Shown here: positions 1 through 11,498 of the stretch, in pieces | Position numbering within the stretch: the stretch's first letter is position 1 | Layout: every line of letters begins with the position of its first letter | Assembly: GCA_030248135.1 (NCBI GenBank) | Contig: JASANC010000456.1 | Span: forward strand, 1-64,000 | DNA length: 64,000 nucleotides | Direction: 5' to 3' | Source: Theristus sp. LFF4_11 | Taxonomy: Eukaryota > Nematoda > Chromadorea > Monhysterida > Xyalidae | Position numbers and translations under genes: made by a program | Notes under the pieces: model-generated | Told to the model about the DNA's origin: nothing | The model's database searches: none | Seen by the model: only the letters and a program-made list of their open reading frames with translations

Positions 1-217
1 GCGTACGTCGACTCTACAAATTCCGAACTCTAAAAATGATAGGCAATGGTCAGTGATTAGGGTGACTAACGCTTTCTGTACAGGCATGAAGTGAGACGGA
101 GTCTGTCCCTGCGCAGACATCACTTGATCACCAGCCAATCATATAAGTGTCTATAAATTCGATTTGGATTGTAGAAACGCTATACAGTTCTACTGAAGCA
201 TGGGTTATGCTTTTCAG

Positions 218-500
218 GCTCCCTTTGCTTCATCCGTTTGGTGGGTTGGAGTAAAGCAAACCGAGGGATCAAAGGAGCCGGGTGAAGGCTGGCGCACAAA
301 ATCGACGGCACCGTGATTCCGGCCACTTCTAACCCGTGTGGCTACCGGGTCAGCCAGACAACGACGACAGAAGAGGCGAAGGGTGCGGCCGTTTGATTAT
401 GTTAAACATCTACCATCACTTGGACCGCAGGCCTTTTATTGTAGATTTCACACAATCAGCGATCTGTCAGACGACCGACTGTGAAGTCCAAATAACCTCG
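218..500 (+). pseudogene. Decayed duplicate of C-type lectin last exon
   Basis: This stretch is a near copy of the last exon of the lectin gene at 6710-6985, including the upstream TTTTCAG acceptor and the flanking sequence (1-217 matches about 6490-6709). It still spells the core of a lectin domain, such as WLPGQPDNDD and TQSAICQTTDC. Two-base insertions near 297 and 331, plus an altered first segment, break the frame relative to the intact copy. No LDLa exon is present in the window to its left, so either the rest lies outside or only the 3' end was duplicated. I read it as a pseudogene; an intact gene with sequencing errors is less likely because several independent differences exist. Confidence 0.8.
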
Positions 501-723
501 AAACTGAGAGTCGATAGCGGCTGTAGTGATTTTCGGTGTGATTGTGGAGTCAATTCTGTTTTAGTAAACACAGAAGGAGAGGACACGTCGGCAGTAAAAA
601 AGGCTAAACTTTTTAACCGCTACCAATACTAACAAACACGTGACCATTACCGTTCAAAATGCTGAAATCAATCTTCCTTTATCAGCCTTTTCGTTAGCGT
701 TAGAAGTCGATAGCAACCGTAAA

Positions 724-880
724 GGCCCGCTTATACCTGACGTATGCGCATACGGCACGTCACGTTACGTCACGTCACTTTAGGTCGCATGTTATTGCAT
801 ACTACCGTTCATACAACCGTATGCATGTGTGGCACGTCACGTCACTTTACAATATGTCTCGTCACAAACAATACGTGTAA
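724..880 (+). repeat. Truncated MITE, GGCCCG-TIR family
   Basis: It begins with GGCCCGCTTATACCTGACGT and continues with the TATGCGCATACGGCACGTCA motif shared with the complete copies at 44095-44356 and 56358-56558. The right inverted end is not recognisable, so this copy looks truncated near 880. The rest of 620-1690 shows no gene that I can support. Confidence 0.65.
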
Positions 881-1691
881 ATATAATGCGCAATGGCACA
901 ACACAAGTGCCCGGTTCTTACCTAAATTCACATCAGAAGTTTTACGATTACAAAGACTAGACAACTCAATCCTGACCTAAACAATCAAATAGATCAATGT
1001 ATCAAGTCTTCAAAGTACGCATCTCATGGCAATCTCCAGATTCAACCAAAACCAAAGCCAATTCCATATTCCAAAACTGCAGTGATTTTCTGTGCTTGTG
1101 GAATCAATACCGTTGTACTGTTTAGTAAACTAACACGAAAAGGGAGAAAACAAATCTCTTTGAGCGCTGAGTGGTGAACGTGCGCTACTGTATTTGGTTT
1201 GAAAATTCAATTTTCACCCTATTCAATTCAATTGAATTGGATCACCCTGTACTTCATGAATGTCCGTTTATGACCGTGTTTTAACGTGTTTAACGCGCGC
1301 GTGATCAGTCCACCATTTGTGCATCATCGTGCATTCCGTCGCAGCCGTGTGCGTGTTTTCTTTAAAGTGGAAAGTTTCGCCCAAGAAAACACATTGTTTT
1401 TCTAGTTACCGAAGAAAAAAACTTCAGAAGTAACACCTTTTTAGAGAAGCACAATTTTATTTATTGGAGGCACTTAATATCGTCATCGTCATCCCGTGTT
1501 GCTTTTACTGGTTGTTTTTCTGCAATTTCCGTCGCCACCATTCCAAAGGTACAAAAACGTGTTCTCGATCAGGGTGATGATAGATGTTTCGAACGATTTG
1601 GTGTCATCTATAAACAGTGCGACATCTATAAACCCATGGCACATGACGTATTTTATACCGGGTGTGCGCATGCTCGCACAAGTTTGGACTT

Positions 1692-2027
1692 GGGAAATAT
1701 TTTTGCATATGTTTTGCTTTCCGTTGCTTTATATTTCGAATTTCGAAAACAGTTATTGCCACCCAGTTACCTAACTTGCTTATATTTGATGGTTGGGAGT
1801 GAATAAATGGGTGGCTTATAGAATCAAGAGAAGAACAGACGATTGTCACTAAATTGGGTGGGAAATATTTTTGCATATGTTTTGCTTTCCGTTGCTTTAT
1901 ATTTCGAATTTCGAAAACAGTTATTGCCACCCAGTTACCTAACTTGCTTATATTTGATGGTTGGGAGTGAATAAATGGGTGGCTTATAGAATCAAGAGAA
2001 GAACAGACGATTGTCACTAAACTACGA
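1692..2027. repeat. 168-bp tandem duplication
   Basis: Two head-to-tail copies of a 168-bp unit (1692-1859 and 1860-2027) appear identical by eye. Each starts GGGAAATATTTTTGCATATG and contains CCACCCAGTTACC. The identity produces an internally duplicated minus-strand open frame that has no recognisable protein family. The high identity suggests a recent duplication or an assembly artefact. Confidence 0.85.
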
Positions 2028-2167
2028 CAATTATATATTTTGCCACGCACTGGTTTATTGTCGTTAGTTTATGTACAATACAGGGTGGCCCACAAGTAAT
2101 TGTATTAAATTTGCGGTTTATCGGATTCATGCCAAGAAAAAAACGCAAAACTGCAATTTTCGCGTGC

Positions 2168-2290
2168 TGCAGTCAAACTCTAACTCATAGGGAATCAGCT
2201 GATTGGTTGGTGATGCATGCTTTCTTTGCAAATCAAACTCCTCCCCCACAGCAATTTCTGCACACAAGGCATGCATCAGGATCATCAACG
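2168..2290. repeat. Hairpin MITE, AGCTGATTGG family (partial)
   Basis: It contains CAAACTCTAACTCATAGG followed by CAGCTGATTGGTTGGTGATG and the reverse motif GCATGCATCA. Related copies lie at about 6500-6665, 44355-44545, 48735-48900 and 57905-58205. The family signature is a TIR of the type CTACAGTCAAACTC around an AGCTGATTGG core. Confidence 0.5.
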
Positions 2291-2584
2291 ATTACGATGA
2301 TTTCCTATATTTTAGAGTTGGACTGTGGTTGGTGTTTCGCAAAGATTCAGCTTGATTTTCTAAAACGTCATGACAACAAAAACACCATGCTGAACGATAT
2401 TTGTGAGGTCCATTCCACGAAACAGGTCCTGAGAAACAACAATAAATGCACCTGAGTTTGTATTTAGTCTCAGACACGCACGCATTTTAACAGACGAAAG
2501 CAGCGCGACAGCATAAAGTTTCAAAATTACACAGTTAACACGGTGATGGGGGTCCCGGTTTTGGGGGGGGGGTGAGTGTCACGG

Positions 2585-2765
2585 GACCGTGTAGCATACC
2601 TGTAGATACACCTGTGTGCGGCCAAAAAATTTCTACAGCTCCTTTTGTACTCACAGAGCGAGGCAAAGTTATTTTGAAATTTTAGCGTGAACCAGCAATG
2701 ATTCATATTATGCCCGCTTCCTATGTTCGCTTAACCTCGCGAATGGGCATGATAACAAAAGTATT
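2585..2765 (+). repeat. Dispersed repeat shared with 37510-37685
   Basis: The segment with CAGCTCCTTTTGTACTCACA and CTCGCGAATGGGCATGA is matched, with divergence, at about 37510-37685. It ends about 85 bases before the lectin start codon, so it may lie in or near that promoter. A guanine run just upstream (2560-2573) could form a G-quadruplex. There is no coding evidence. Confidence 0.55.
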
Positions 2766-2848
2766 ATCAAACAACATTTTGTTCTTGGCTCATTATTACA
2801 ACCGCGACCCCACTCCTTTTAACAGGTGTTCGTAAGAAAACCACAACG

Positions 2849-5800
2849 ATGCGCACACTAAAACTGAGCAGACGCCGACGCAAGGCAGTCGTTATAATCA
2901 CCGCATCGTTTATCGCACTGATTGTGATGGCAGTCATTGCCATTACCATTGTGCTGATGGTGATGTTCATGAAATCGGAAGAAACCGCCACCATTTTTCA
3001 CACGTGAGAAAAACACGTTATAACAAGTCACGGGGTTATGGGCGAGATTTCATGTTTTTTTTCTAACATATCGCCATTTTACCTCAGTCTGCATTTTGAA
3101 CGCATGCAGCATCTGCGTCCACGTGTCAATTTCAGTGCCATCATTCCCACCATCAGCTTTGCCCGGACCTCACCAAATCCTGGCAGCATCCCGCCCCCGC
3201 CGGCAACGACCACCGCGACGAGCGCACTGAGAACCACTGCAAATGGTAACAGTGATCTTTGTGTTACCCTGTTCATTCTTGTGAAGAATGCGGCAAGCGA
3301 CTTGCCAAACGGTCGAGCCGGAGTCGTCGCGGTCTTTGCGTACATAGCGAAACCGCAAAAACCGTGCACAGCACTTGCAGTGTCAGTCTGCAGCGCACAA
3401 AAATTAATGGGCATAAAAGTGCTGGTCCAAAGGCTGAACCAATTTACAGTGTCTAAACACCTTGCATACCGGTGTTTGTGCATAGGGTTCAAAAAAATAA
3501 AAATCCCAATTTTTTTAATTAAAAAAAATTAAAAAAAAATAATAAATGCCGGAGGCAATCTGACGGTTGACAAAAATAGGTGCATTCGAACCGCGCTGAC
3601 GCGCTGAGTTAGAATATTGCATTTTTAGAACTAAATAAGACTGTTTTGGTTTAAAAAAATTGGCAAAAACTTTTATGAAATTATCGTCCGACGTCAGTTT
3701 TACAGGGAAAACAGAAATGAGACGTTTTGAAACGCTCGTTTACGTTGTTAACGCTGGCTATACTTTGTGTGAAAACATTAACAGCGTTATAGAATTATCA
3801 TAAACATCTCACAACTGCGTTACCACAGACGTTATTGCATTATCATAAACATCTCACAACGTTATTGGAGTTGGGTATTGAAGTCAAAAATGGCTCCGGC
3901 GTATGCAACTGATGAAACGCTAAACGCTGACTAACACAGTTATAACTGATAACAACCCAAAATACGCGCGATATAGCAATGTTTATGTTTATGTTCACTA
4001 CCCAACGCCGTGAAACCAAGTTTTAAATATCTCAGATAGCTTGAACTGACCCATTATAAACCCTTATAAATGGGTAAAAATCTACACTGTAGTCTTTCTG
4101 TAGACGTTTTTCTTTTTTGTGTTTGAACCAGACTTGTAAATTGATGTTAATTTATCCTCGAGAATTTTTTACGCCGCAGAAGTTCAAAATTGCTTTTGGT
4201 TTTTTAAAACTGGTGCTTTTTACCCCAATTTTACCCAATTGGGTAAAAACTGTCACTCTCAGCTTTTTGTTTGAAACTTACATTATGAATGGTTTTGCGT
4301 TTCTTTGATGCTTGAGATTGATGAATTCAAGTCTGCTGTCATGCACCGAGACTAGTGTTTTAACCCAAAAGGGTAAAAAGTGGGGCAAAACAAAGGGGTA
4401 AATGTATATTCGGTATGGGTACATGTCAGTCTGTCAGTCTTGAGCAAAAACTTGAAAGCTTCAGAAAATAAAAGACTAATGAAAATTAAATACACTAACT
4501 AACTGGAATACAGAACCTTTTAACCTTTACAAGCTTGTTTCTCACAAAAGGCAAAAAGACCTGAAATAACGTAAGTGCATAAGTATTTACCCTTTTGGGT
4601 TAAAACGCTAGTCTCGGTGCTAGTTTTAAAAAAACCAAAAACAAATTCAACTTCAGCGGCGTAAAAAAATTCTCGTATAATAACGTATAATATAAAAGCG
4701 GCGTAATAACGTATTCAAGTACAGCAGTTGTAAAGCTATTAGAAACAGTTTTTTAAATAAAAATCCACACTTACAATTACAAATTAAAACAAAAAAAAAC
4801 ACTGGAAAACGCGAAAAAAAGTGTTTTTGCTTAATTTTTGAACAAAAAAAGCCCGGGGCAAAAATCTAAAATCAGATTCGAATTGAGAGATTTTGAAAAC
4901 CTTCTGGAGAATTAAAAATTAAAATTAAAAATTGTTTCTGAACTGATTTTTTCGCTGTGAAACGAAAACATATGAAAAAAGCGAAAAAAAATCAACATTT
5001 TACCCATTTTTTTGGGTGAGCAAGCGGTCAGTTGCAAAATATAAAAACTGATTCTAGTACAACGGTTGTGATGCTATCAGAAAATAGTTTTTTTTTAAAT
5101 CCACGCATAAAATTAAAACATTAAAACAAAAAACACTGAAAAACGCAAAAAAATGTGTTTTTGTCCAATTTTTAAGCAAAAATTTATATTTTTATATCAT
5201 ATATTATATCCTCCTTTTATATGCGTCTCCCGCATTTTTAGATAATGGTGATAAATGCTCGTAACAACAATTAACCATTGTGTTTTAACGAGCGTTTCAT
5301 AACGTTAACAAGCGTTTCAAAACGTCTCATTTTCTGTTTTCCCTGTGTTTGAGCCTACCTTTTGCAGCATGTGGATTCAAACCCAGGTCGTGTTTATCGT
5401 TCCAAATGATTTTCTGTGTTCCATAGTACTTTCTTGAATACTTTAGATGCAGTTTTCTTTACATTTGAAACGTAAAAACAAGGTAATTTAAGTAACGAGC
5501 TCATGAAACCAACTGCAGAAACTTCTATTGGTATCTGGATTTTTCTCGTCAATCTTTGACATAAAAGTAGAAATTGTTCAAAAAATTCTGCCAAAAACAA
5601 AAGTCCACACGAAACTCTATGAAAAAAGCATAATGTCATTTTCTGTGGAAAGTGTCTTAGACGCATTTTCGGATGAAAGTACAATTTTCATGGTCGAAAT
5701 TCGGTTTTTTAACTAAAAACATCCCGATTTAAAAAAAAACTTTGAACCTTAAAAAGAAAAAGAAAAAAATCTAAACCCTGTTTGAGCATTTCGCATTCAA

Positions 5801-6985
5801 GTCAGACAAACACGCAATGTCACGTCGTGTGCATGTTGAAGTGCGTTTGCCAATTTTGACATGCGATTGATTTTCAAGTTCAATTTCATTAAGTATCTGC
5901 CTGATCAGTTGATTTCGGTGCAATCGCTTACACATAATCAAGTAATTTTCAGTAGTCTGCCAAGATGGCCACTTCAAGTGTGACCTCTCAAATTGTGTGC
6001 CGGTGCACCGTTGGTGTGACGGCCGCAACGACTGCGCAGACAACACGGACGAACGCAACTGTTCAACGACCACCACCACCACCACCACCACCACCACCAC
6101 CACCACCACCACCACCACCACCACCGGCTGTTTGACCCTGATCTGGGAAGGGAAGCAAAGGACCTGGGAAGAGGCAGACAGAAAATGCAAAGACGAGGGC
6201 AAGATGCTTTTGACCAACGTTAACCGTACTGAGACGCTCGACAAAGTACGCACCTGGTTGTTCACGCAGTATCCGGAGGTATCTGTTAGTTTTGCCGAGA
6301 AAAAAATTCAAGTGACACAAGCAACACCTTGTATTTTCAATTTTTCCAATGAGGGGATATCAGCGGATCGACTGTAGATTAGCAAGATTACAGAGTTGAC
6401 GGGGATTTTCAAAAAAAAAACTCGAATTCTGCAAAAAACCTCAATTTTCAAAAAGTTTTTAATTAAACGTTCAACTAAACTCGAGAGCGAAGGCGTACGT
6501 CGACTCTACAAGTCGAACTCTAAATGATAGGCAATGGTCAGTGATTAGTGTGATTACCTGATGCTGCTTTCTGTGCAGGCATGAAGTCTGTCCTGCACAA
6601 AACGCATGTATCACTTGATCGCCAGCCAATCAGCTGAGTGTCTATAAATTCGATTTGGATTGTAGAAACCAGTAATACAGTTCCACTGAAGCATGGTTAT
6701 GCTTTTCAGTTTTCTTCATCCGTTTGGTGGGTTGGAGTAATGCAACGCGCGGGATCAAAGGAGCCGGGTGAAGGCTGGCGCACAATCGACGGCACCGTGA
6801 TTCCGGCCACTTCCAACGTGTGGCTACCGGGTCAGCCAGACAACGACGACAGAAGAGGCGAAGGGTGCGGCCGTTTGATTATGTTAAACAACCACGCATC
6901 ACTGGGACTCGAAGACGCGTATTGTGAATTTACACAATCAGCGATCTGTCAGACGACCGACTGTGATCCAAATAACATAAAATGA
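2849..6985 (+). CDS. Type II membrane LDLa / C-type lectin protein
   Basis: Four exons join in phase: 2849-3003, 3088-3245, 5953-6278 and 6710-6985 (304 residues). Residues 1-12 are basic (SRRRRK), followed by a single hydrophobic span at about 13-41 that acts as a signal anchor. A Pro/Thr-rich stem follows. Then comes one LDL-receptor class A repeat with its six cysteines and the acidic CDGRNDCADNTDE site, a poly-Thr stretch of about 20 residues encoded by an ACC microsatellite, and a C-type lectin domain. The lectin domain carries WWVG and a QPD motif (WLPGQPDND), which in this family usually favours galactose-type ligands; the WND motif is not seen. The expected product is an extracellular-facing carbohydrate or lipid-binding receptor. 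Exons 1-2 are assigned by phase and topology, not by homology, so they are less certain than exons 3-4. Additional small exons in the 2.7-kb third intron cannot be excluded. Confidence 0.85.
3485..5745. repeat. AT-rich degenerate DNA element inside lectin intron
   Basis: The left part (3485-3600, starting at GGGTTCAAAAAAATAAAAAT) and the right part (5345-5745, ending CCCGATTTAAAAAAAAAC) recur in order at 8512-8670 and 8740-9430. The two outer ends are imperfect inverted repeats, which suggests a decayed DNA transposon. The interior is AT-rich with many stop codons and no recognisable transposase. A copy of the GCGGGAGACGCAT terminus sits at 5207-5246. Confidence 0.5.
6067..6125 (+). repeat. 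ACC/CCA trinucleotide microsatellite in coding exon
   Basis: About nineteen consecutive ACC codons encode the poly-threonine linker between the LDLa repeat and the lectin domain. As a pure triplet run it should vary in length without shifting frame, and its threonines are likely mucin-type O-glycosylation sites (inference). Confidence 0.95.
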
Positions 6986-7815
6986 AGTCGATAGCGGCTG
7001 TAGTGATTTTGTGTGATTGTGGAGTCGGTTCTGTTTAGTAAACACAGAAGGAGAGGACACGTCGGCAGTAAAAAAAGGCTAAAATTAACAAACACCACTA
7101 TGTGTGACCATTACCGTTCAAAATGCGGAAATCAATCTTCTTTTATCAGCCTTTTCAGTGTCAGCTACTTACGAACCCCTATGACTATGACGGGAATGAC
7201 AGTTAATTGTTCCTCATCCAAAAAGATTTCAAAACGACAATGGGCGATTCATTGCGCTGCTTCAACTGGTCTCCTGATCTACAATATTTTTGAAAAAGAT
7301 GGTGTCAAGCTTGAACGCGTTTGGAGTTTTGCTGTTTGGTTGATTTGTTGACTCTCAGTTTTAATCGTGATACAAACTGTAATATGTATATACAATGTAT
7401 ACTCTGCGGTATTCCAGCATCGTGCCGTTGTTTCAGTCTGTTTTTGTGCATCGCTTAACTTTTCTGCACAAATTTTTGACTCGGTTGGCTCATGTGTTTG
7501 AGTTGAACCTTCTGTCTTCAAGTATCATACACAGTAAAACGAACAAGTGCTCGTACAAATCACACCCCTCGTGCTGTTGATTCCTAGACGCACCTGTAAA
7601 TGGGCATTTTCAAGCGCACTATTATCAATCGGTGTTGCATACAACTGTTTTAGTCAATCCGTGGTTTCACTGCCGATACCATGCTTCAAGCGTATCGGTA
7701 ATGATCGCACTATGTTGTCTAAAGTTTTACATAAGATCAACAACAACAAGTATGGCAAAAATGTGTCAGAGGTTTTTTATGGTTTAGGAGTCCGTTCTAA
7801 TTGACGAACGAAATC

Positions 7816-8399
7816 GGCTCGTGTACTATTCCGGCCCGCGAAATTCCGGCCCGTAGAATTCCGGCCCGCTCATTCCGGCCCGAAGAATTCCGGCCCGAAG
7901 AATTCCGGCCCGGAGAATTCCGGCCCGGAGAATTTTCGCCAGCAAGAACAATATTAAACCACACGAAGTGATTTTTGGTAAATAAATTCTTAAGTGATTT
8001 TTTATTTTTGTTTAGAACTTGCTTGCAGTGACTTGTTGTAGGTTCCTAATACTAAGCCAAGTCTTTTTGATAAGGTAAAAGGGTCACAAAACCTGTTCAT
8101 GATAAAAAAATTTAAAAATTTATTTGTAGTTTCTTTTTTCCAAAAGGTTTCACTTTCCAAAAAAGCAAACAGGACGAACATCATTGAAAATACACTGTAA
8201 CATGTGAACATCGATATTTTTATTTTTTTATTTCATTACCAAAATCACTTCGTGTGGTTTAATATTGGTCGTACTGGCGAAAATTCTCCGGGCCGGAATT
8301 CTCCGGGCCGGAATTCTTCGGGCCGGAATTCTTCAGGCCGGAATGAGCGGGCCGGAATTCTTCAGGCCGGAATTAGCGGGCCGGAATTGTACCCCCCCC
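7816..8399. mobile_element. Foldback element built of TTCCGGCCCG repeats
   Basis: The two arms (about 7823-7990 and 8235-8392) are long inverted repeats. Each starts with tandem short units based on AATTCCGGCCCG and continues into unique sequence such as CACACGAAGTGATTTTGGTA. The element is flanked by the direct repeat AACGAAATC at 7807-7815 and 8400-8408, a 9-bp length typical of Mutator-like insertions. There is no transposase inside. The arms should fold into a near-complete hairpin. The interval 6986-7806 before it shows nothing I can name beyond the lectin 3' region. Confidence 0.75.
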
Positions 8400-8511
8400 A
8401 ACGAAATCAGTTCAACGTTCTGGTTTGTTTTCTGACCCATTCTCTGTGTCGACCAGCTTTACAGATGGGTGCCCGGATTGTATCAATGTAGCACCCCGCC
8501 AACCATTCTGG

Positions 8512-9430
8512 GTTAAAAGGGTTTGAAAAAAAGTAAAAATGGCGATTTTTTAAATTAAAAAGTTAATTTTTAATTTTTTTTTTAAATTAATTAGTATTAT
8601 TTTTTTTTTAAATGCCAGAGGAAAATCTCATAGTCAACAAAAATAGGTACATTCGAACTGCGCTGACTTTCACAAGGCCATTTTGGCCTTTAAAATTGGA
8701 CGAAAACTTATGAAAATTTCCTCCAACGTTAATTTGAAACTGTTGCAGCATGTGGATCCTAACACAGGTCGTGTTTCTCGTTCCAAATGATTTTTCTGTG
8801 TTTCACAGTTCGCACCAGTTCACGTTGTTGTTGATGGGCAACGCCGCGCTTCTTCAAGACAACATATCGACAACAATCAAGAGTTGACAAGTAGGTTTCC
8901 TTCAATTTGAAGGGTAAAACCAAAGTATTATCTTTTTATGCGAAGGAGGCCGAGTAATGTTGAATGATGTGTGGAAAAGCCGCACAGTCGAAAAAATGTT
9001 TCGCGCCTGAACGTAATTCGAATATGAAATAAAATAAATTTATTTAGTGAGAAAAAATTCCAATTGGTTTTTCTCAATTTCTTGCACAAATCTGCCGTCA
9101 GAATACGTTAAGTGTTGCTAATTTCAAATTGCCGCGCAGCCATGAAACATTTTCTCTATCTGTGCGTGCAAACGCATATTGGGTCATGTTTGGTATTTAG
9201 ATTTAGTTAGATCTTCGAGCTGAAAGTAGAAATTGTCACAAAAAACTCTGCCAAAAACAAAGTCCACACAAAACTCTGGGAAAAAAGCATAATGCCATTT
9301 TCTGTGTGGAAAGTGTTTTTAAAAACGCATTTTCAGATGAAAGTACAATTTTGATGGTCAAAATTTGTTTTTTTTAATTAATTAAAAAAATGATTAAAAA
9401 ATCCCGATTTAAAAAAAATTGAACCCTAGC
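8512..9430. repeat. Second copy of the AT-rich degenerate element
   Basis: It shares with 3485-5745 the AAATGCCAGAGGAAAATCT region, the GCAGCATGTGGATCCTAACA block and the terminal CCCGATTTAAAAAAAATTGAACCC. It is shorter, with most of the middle missing. No gene is visible between 8400 and 9648. Confidence 0.5.
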
Positions 9431-9648
9431 CGGCCCCCCCCAAAAAATTTTCGGTTTTTTCAGACAGGTTTTTTGGCTCAGCTTATATCTATCTAAAAAA
9501 ATTTTCAGCCAGCTATCTATCTGAAAATTTTTGTCTTCGAAAACATAAAATGAGTCAATTTTGGTCAAAAATTTTTGACCAAAATTGACCATTTATCGTA
9601 ATTCTTGAAAATTTCGCTAATTTTAGGTAAAATATGCGTTTATTGAAA

Positions 9649-10046
9649 TGTTCTGCTTTGGTGTGTGTGAATGGCTCACTGGACTGCCAACCGATCCGAG
9701 CTGCTGTGTGTGATGACCGGTGGACGACGTTGGGTTTTTTACTTTTACTTTACTTTTACTCAATTAAAACGACTTCACTTTTATTAAACCGACGACGAAA
9801 GATGATAGAAATACAGAGGGACAAAATGGCACGAACGGCACATGCTGAACTCATAAAACACAGCACTTTTATAATGTACGAGAACGAACCAAGGAAAAAT
9901 AGCTTAACAAAAATTTAAAAAAACCGTTGAGCATCTAGGAAAAAAGTAGATGAGCATTGGAAGTCAAGCGCTCTGTCAGAAACAGCTCACCGTAAACCCG
10001 GCTTTGTGTGAGAGTGCAGACACGAAGGCTAAAGTAGGACATTACA
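9649..10046 (+). repeat. LTR-like terminal direct repeat, 5' copy
   Basis: This 398-bp sequence begins TGTTCTGCTTTGGTG and ends AGGACATTACA, the TG...CA termini of long terminal repeats. It is repeated at 11101-11498 with the same length and only a few differences near its middle (around 9918-9928). No target duplication, primer-binding site or polypurine tract could be recognised. The label LTR is therefore provisional. Confidence 0.7.
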
Positions 10047-11100
10047 GTACCCTACTCCCCCATACGGAGCGCCCTCGCGACGTCACTCTCCCTACGCAGC
10101 CGAGTGTCTGGTGCACTGCCTGACCTGGACACCTGCTTTCACTCACTTCAAAATTCCTAAATGCTCCAACTCAAACGGAAATTCAACGAAATTGAATCAC
10201 TTGAACTCTAGATAAAATTCTAAAAACTTCAAAAGCTACAAGCAAAAAAAGAAAGCAAAGATCAACAATTATCAAATTCGAAAACCTGAAGTGCCAAAAC
10301 TGAAAAACCTAAAAGCTATCCTGACAAACGAAAACAAAACAAAACTAAACTGTCACGATTGTGATCACGCACGGCAGTCGAATTGCGGCGAAAAACCCCA
10401 AAGAAAAACCGCCAAAACTAAAATAGAAGAAAAAACATTAAAACAGTTCACCCTCTCCCCACACTGAAAACTGGGGTAAAACAAAACAAAAAAATCAAAC
10501 AAATCTATTACAAATCAGCAGAAGACTGGCGCAACCTGCACTTTACGTCGCAGTTTACTGGAGACTTTAAAATCAAAGAACCGTGGCTAACAATAAAACT
10601 TCCACTGCGCTTCACTGCGCCACAACCAAACTTCTCCTCACAGCCTTCTTCAGCACATCACCACAGCCAATCACGTTTTTGATCACGGAGGCCGTCCTCC
10701 GTTCGGTTTGAGTCTCGGAGACCGAAATAACTCCGAATCGGTTTGAGTCACGGAGACCGAAAAAACTCCGACCAACCAATTTCCGCTGCGGCGTTTTGGC
10801 TTTCTCGAAAGCTGCCCTCGGCGAAACCCGGCCGTGCCATAGATCGACGCCGTCTCAGCTCGCATGCCGCCACAACTCCAGCCACCGTGCCTCCGTTCCA
10901 TGCGACGTTCTGCCAGCCACTGGTGCGCCCGCCACTCCGCTGATCTGCCTCGGCGACACTCGACGACACGCGAAGACGCGCAGCACGCCACCGCCTCTCG
11001 TCGACGCTGACCCTCCATGGCCTTTCTGCACTGGCCCTCCATGGCCTCGGTGCACGCGACGTCGCCACCCAGCATTGTCTCGGCGGGACCTCCACTGCGA
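10047..11100. mobile_element. Internal region between LTR-like repeats, non-coding
   Basis: About 1.05 kb separate the two direct repeats. I see no gag, protease, reverse transcriptase or integrase signatures in any frame. A GC-rich block (10680-11100) holds a nested motif, GGTTTGAGTC-CGGAGACCGAAA, repeated twice. The arrangement fits a short non-autonomous LTR element (TRIM/LARD type) or a simple segmental duplication. Confidence 0.5.
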
Positions 11101-11498
11101 TGTTCTGCTTTGGTGTGTGTGAATGGCTCACTGGACTGCCAACCGATCCGAGCTGCTGTGTGTGATGACCGGTGGACGACGTTGGGTTTTTTACTTTTAC
11201 TTTACTTTTACTCAATTAAAACGACTTCACTTTTATTAAACCGACGACGAAAGATGATAGAAATACAGAGGGACAAAATGGCACGAACGGCACATGCTGA
11301 ACTCATAAAACACAGCACTTTTATAATGTACGAGAACGAACCAAGGAAAAATAGCTTAACAAAAATTTAAGAAAAGCGTTGAGCATCTAGGAAAAAAGTA
11401 GATGAGCATTGGAAGTCAAGCGCTCTGTCAGAAACAGCTCACCGTAAACCCGGCTTTGTGTGAGAGTGCAGACACGAAGGCTAAAGTAGGACATTACA
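11101..11498 (+). repeat. LTR-like terminal direct repeat, 3' copy
   Basis: This is the 3' partner of 9649-10046, equal in length (398 bp). Near-identity of the pair implies recent origin. Downstream, 11499-12058 contains cytosine-rich low-complexity runs (11600-11650, 11770-11820) and no supported gene. Confidence 0.7.

Noticed and set aside
2560..2573. Guanine run as a functional G-quadruplex promoter element
   Set aside because: Only one long G tract with nearby short ones; without transcription-start data it is not more than suggestive.
5771..6320. Minus-strand open frames over the lectin exon, one rich in Val and one in Gly
   Set aside because: They are shadows of the ACC microsatellite read in reverse; the plus strand carries the recognisable LDLa and lectin domains.
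9634..9918. A 94-codon open frame repeated in both LTR-like copies
   Set aside because: It is conserved only because the DNA is duplicated; it has no recognisable domain and crosses the proposed repeat border in one copy.
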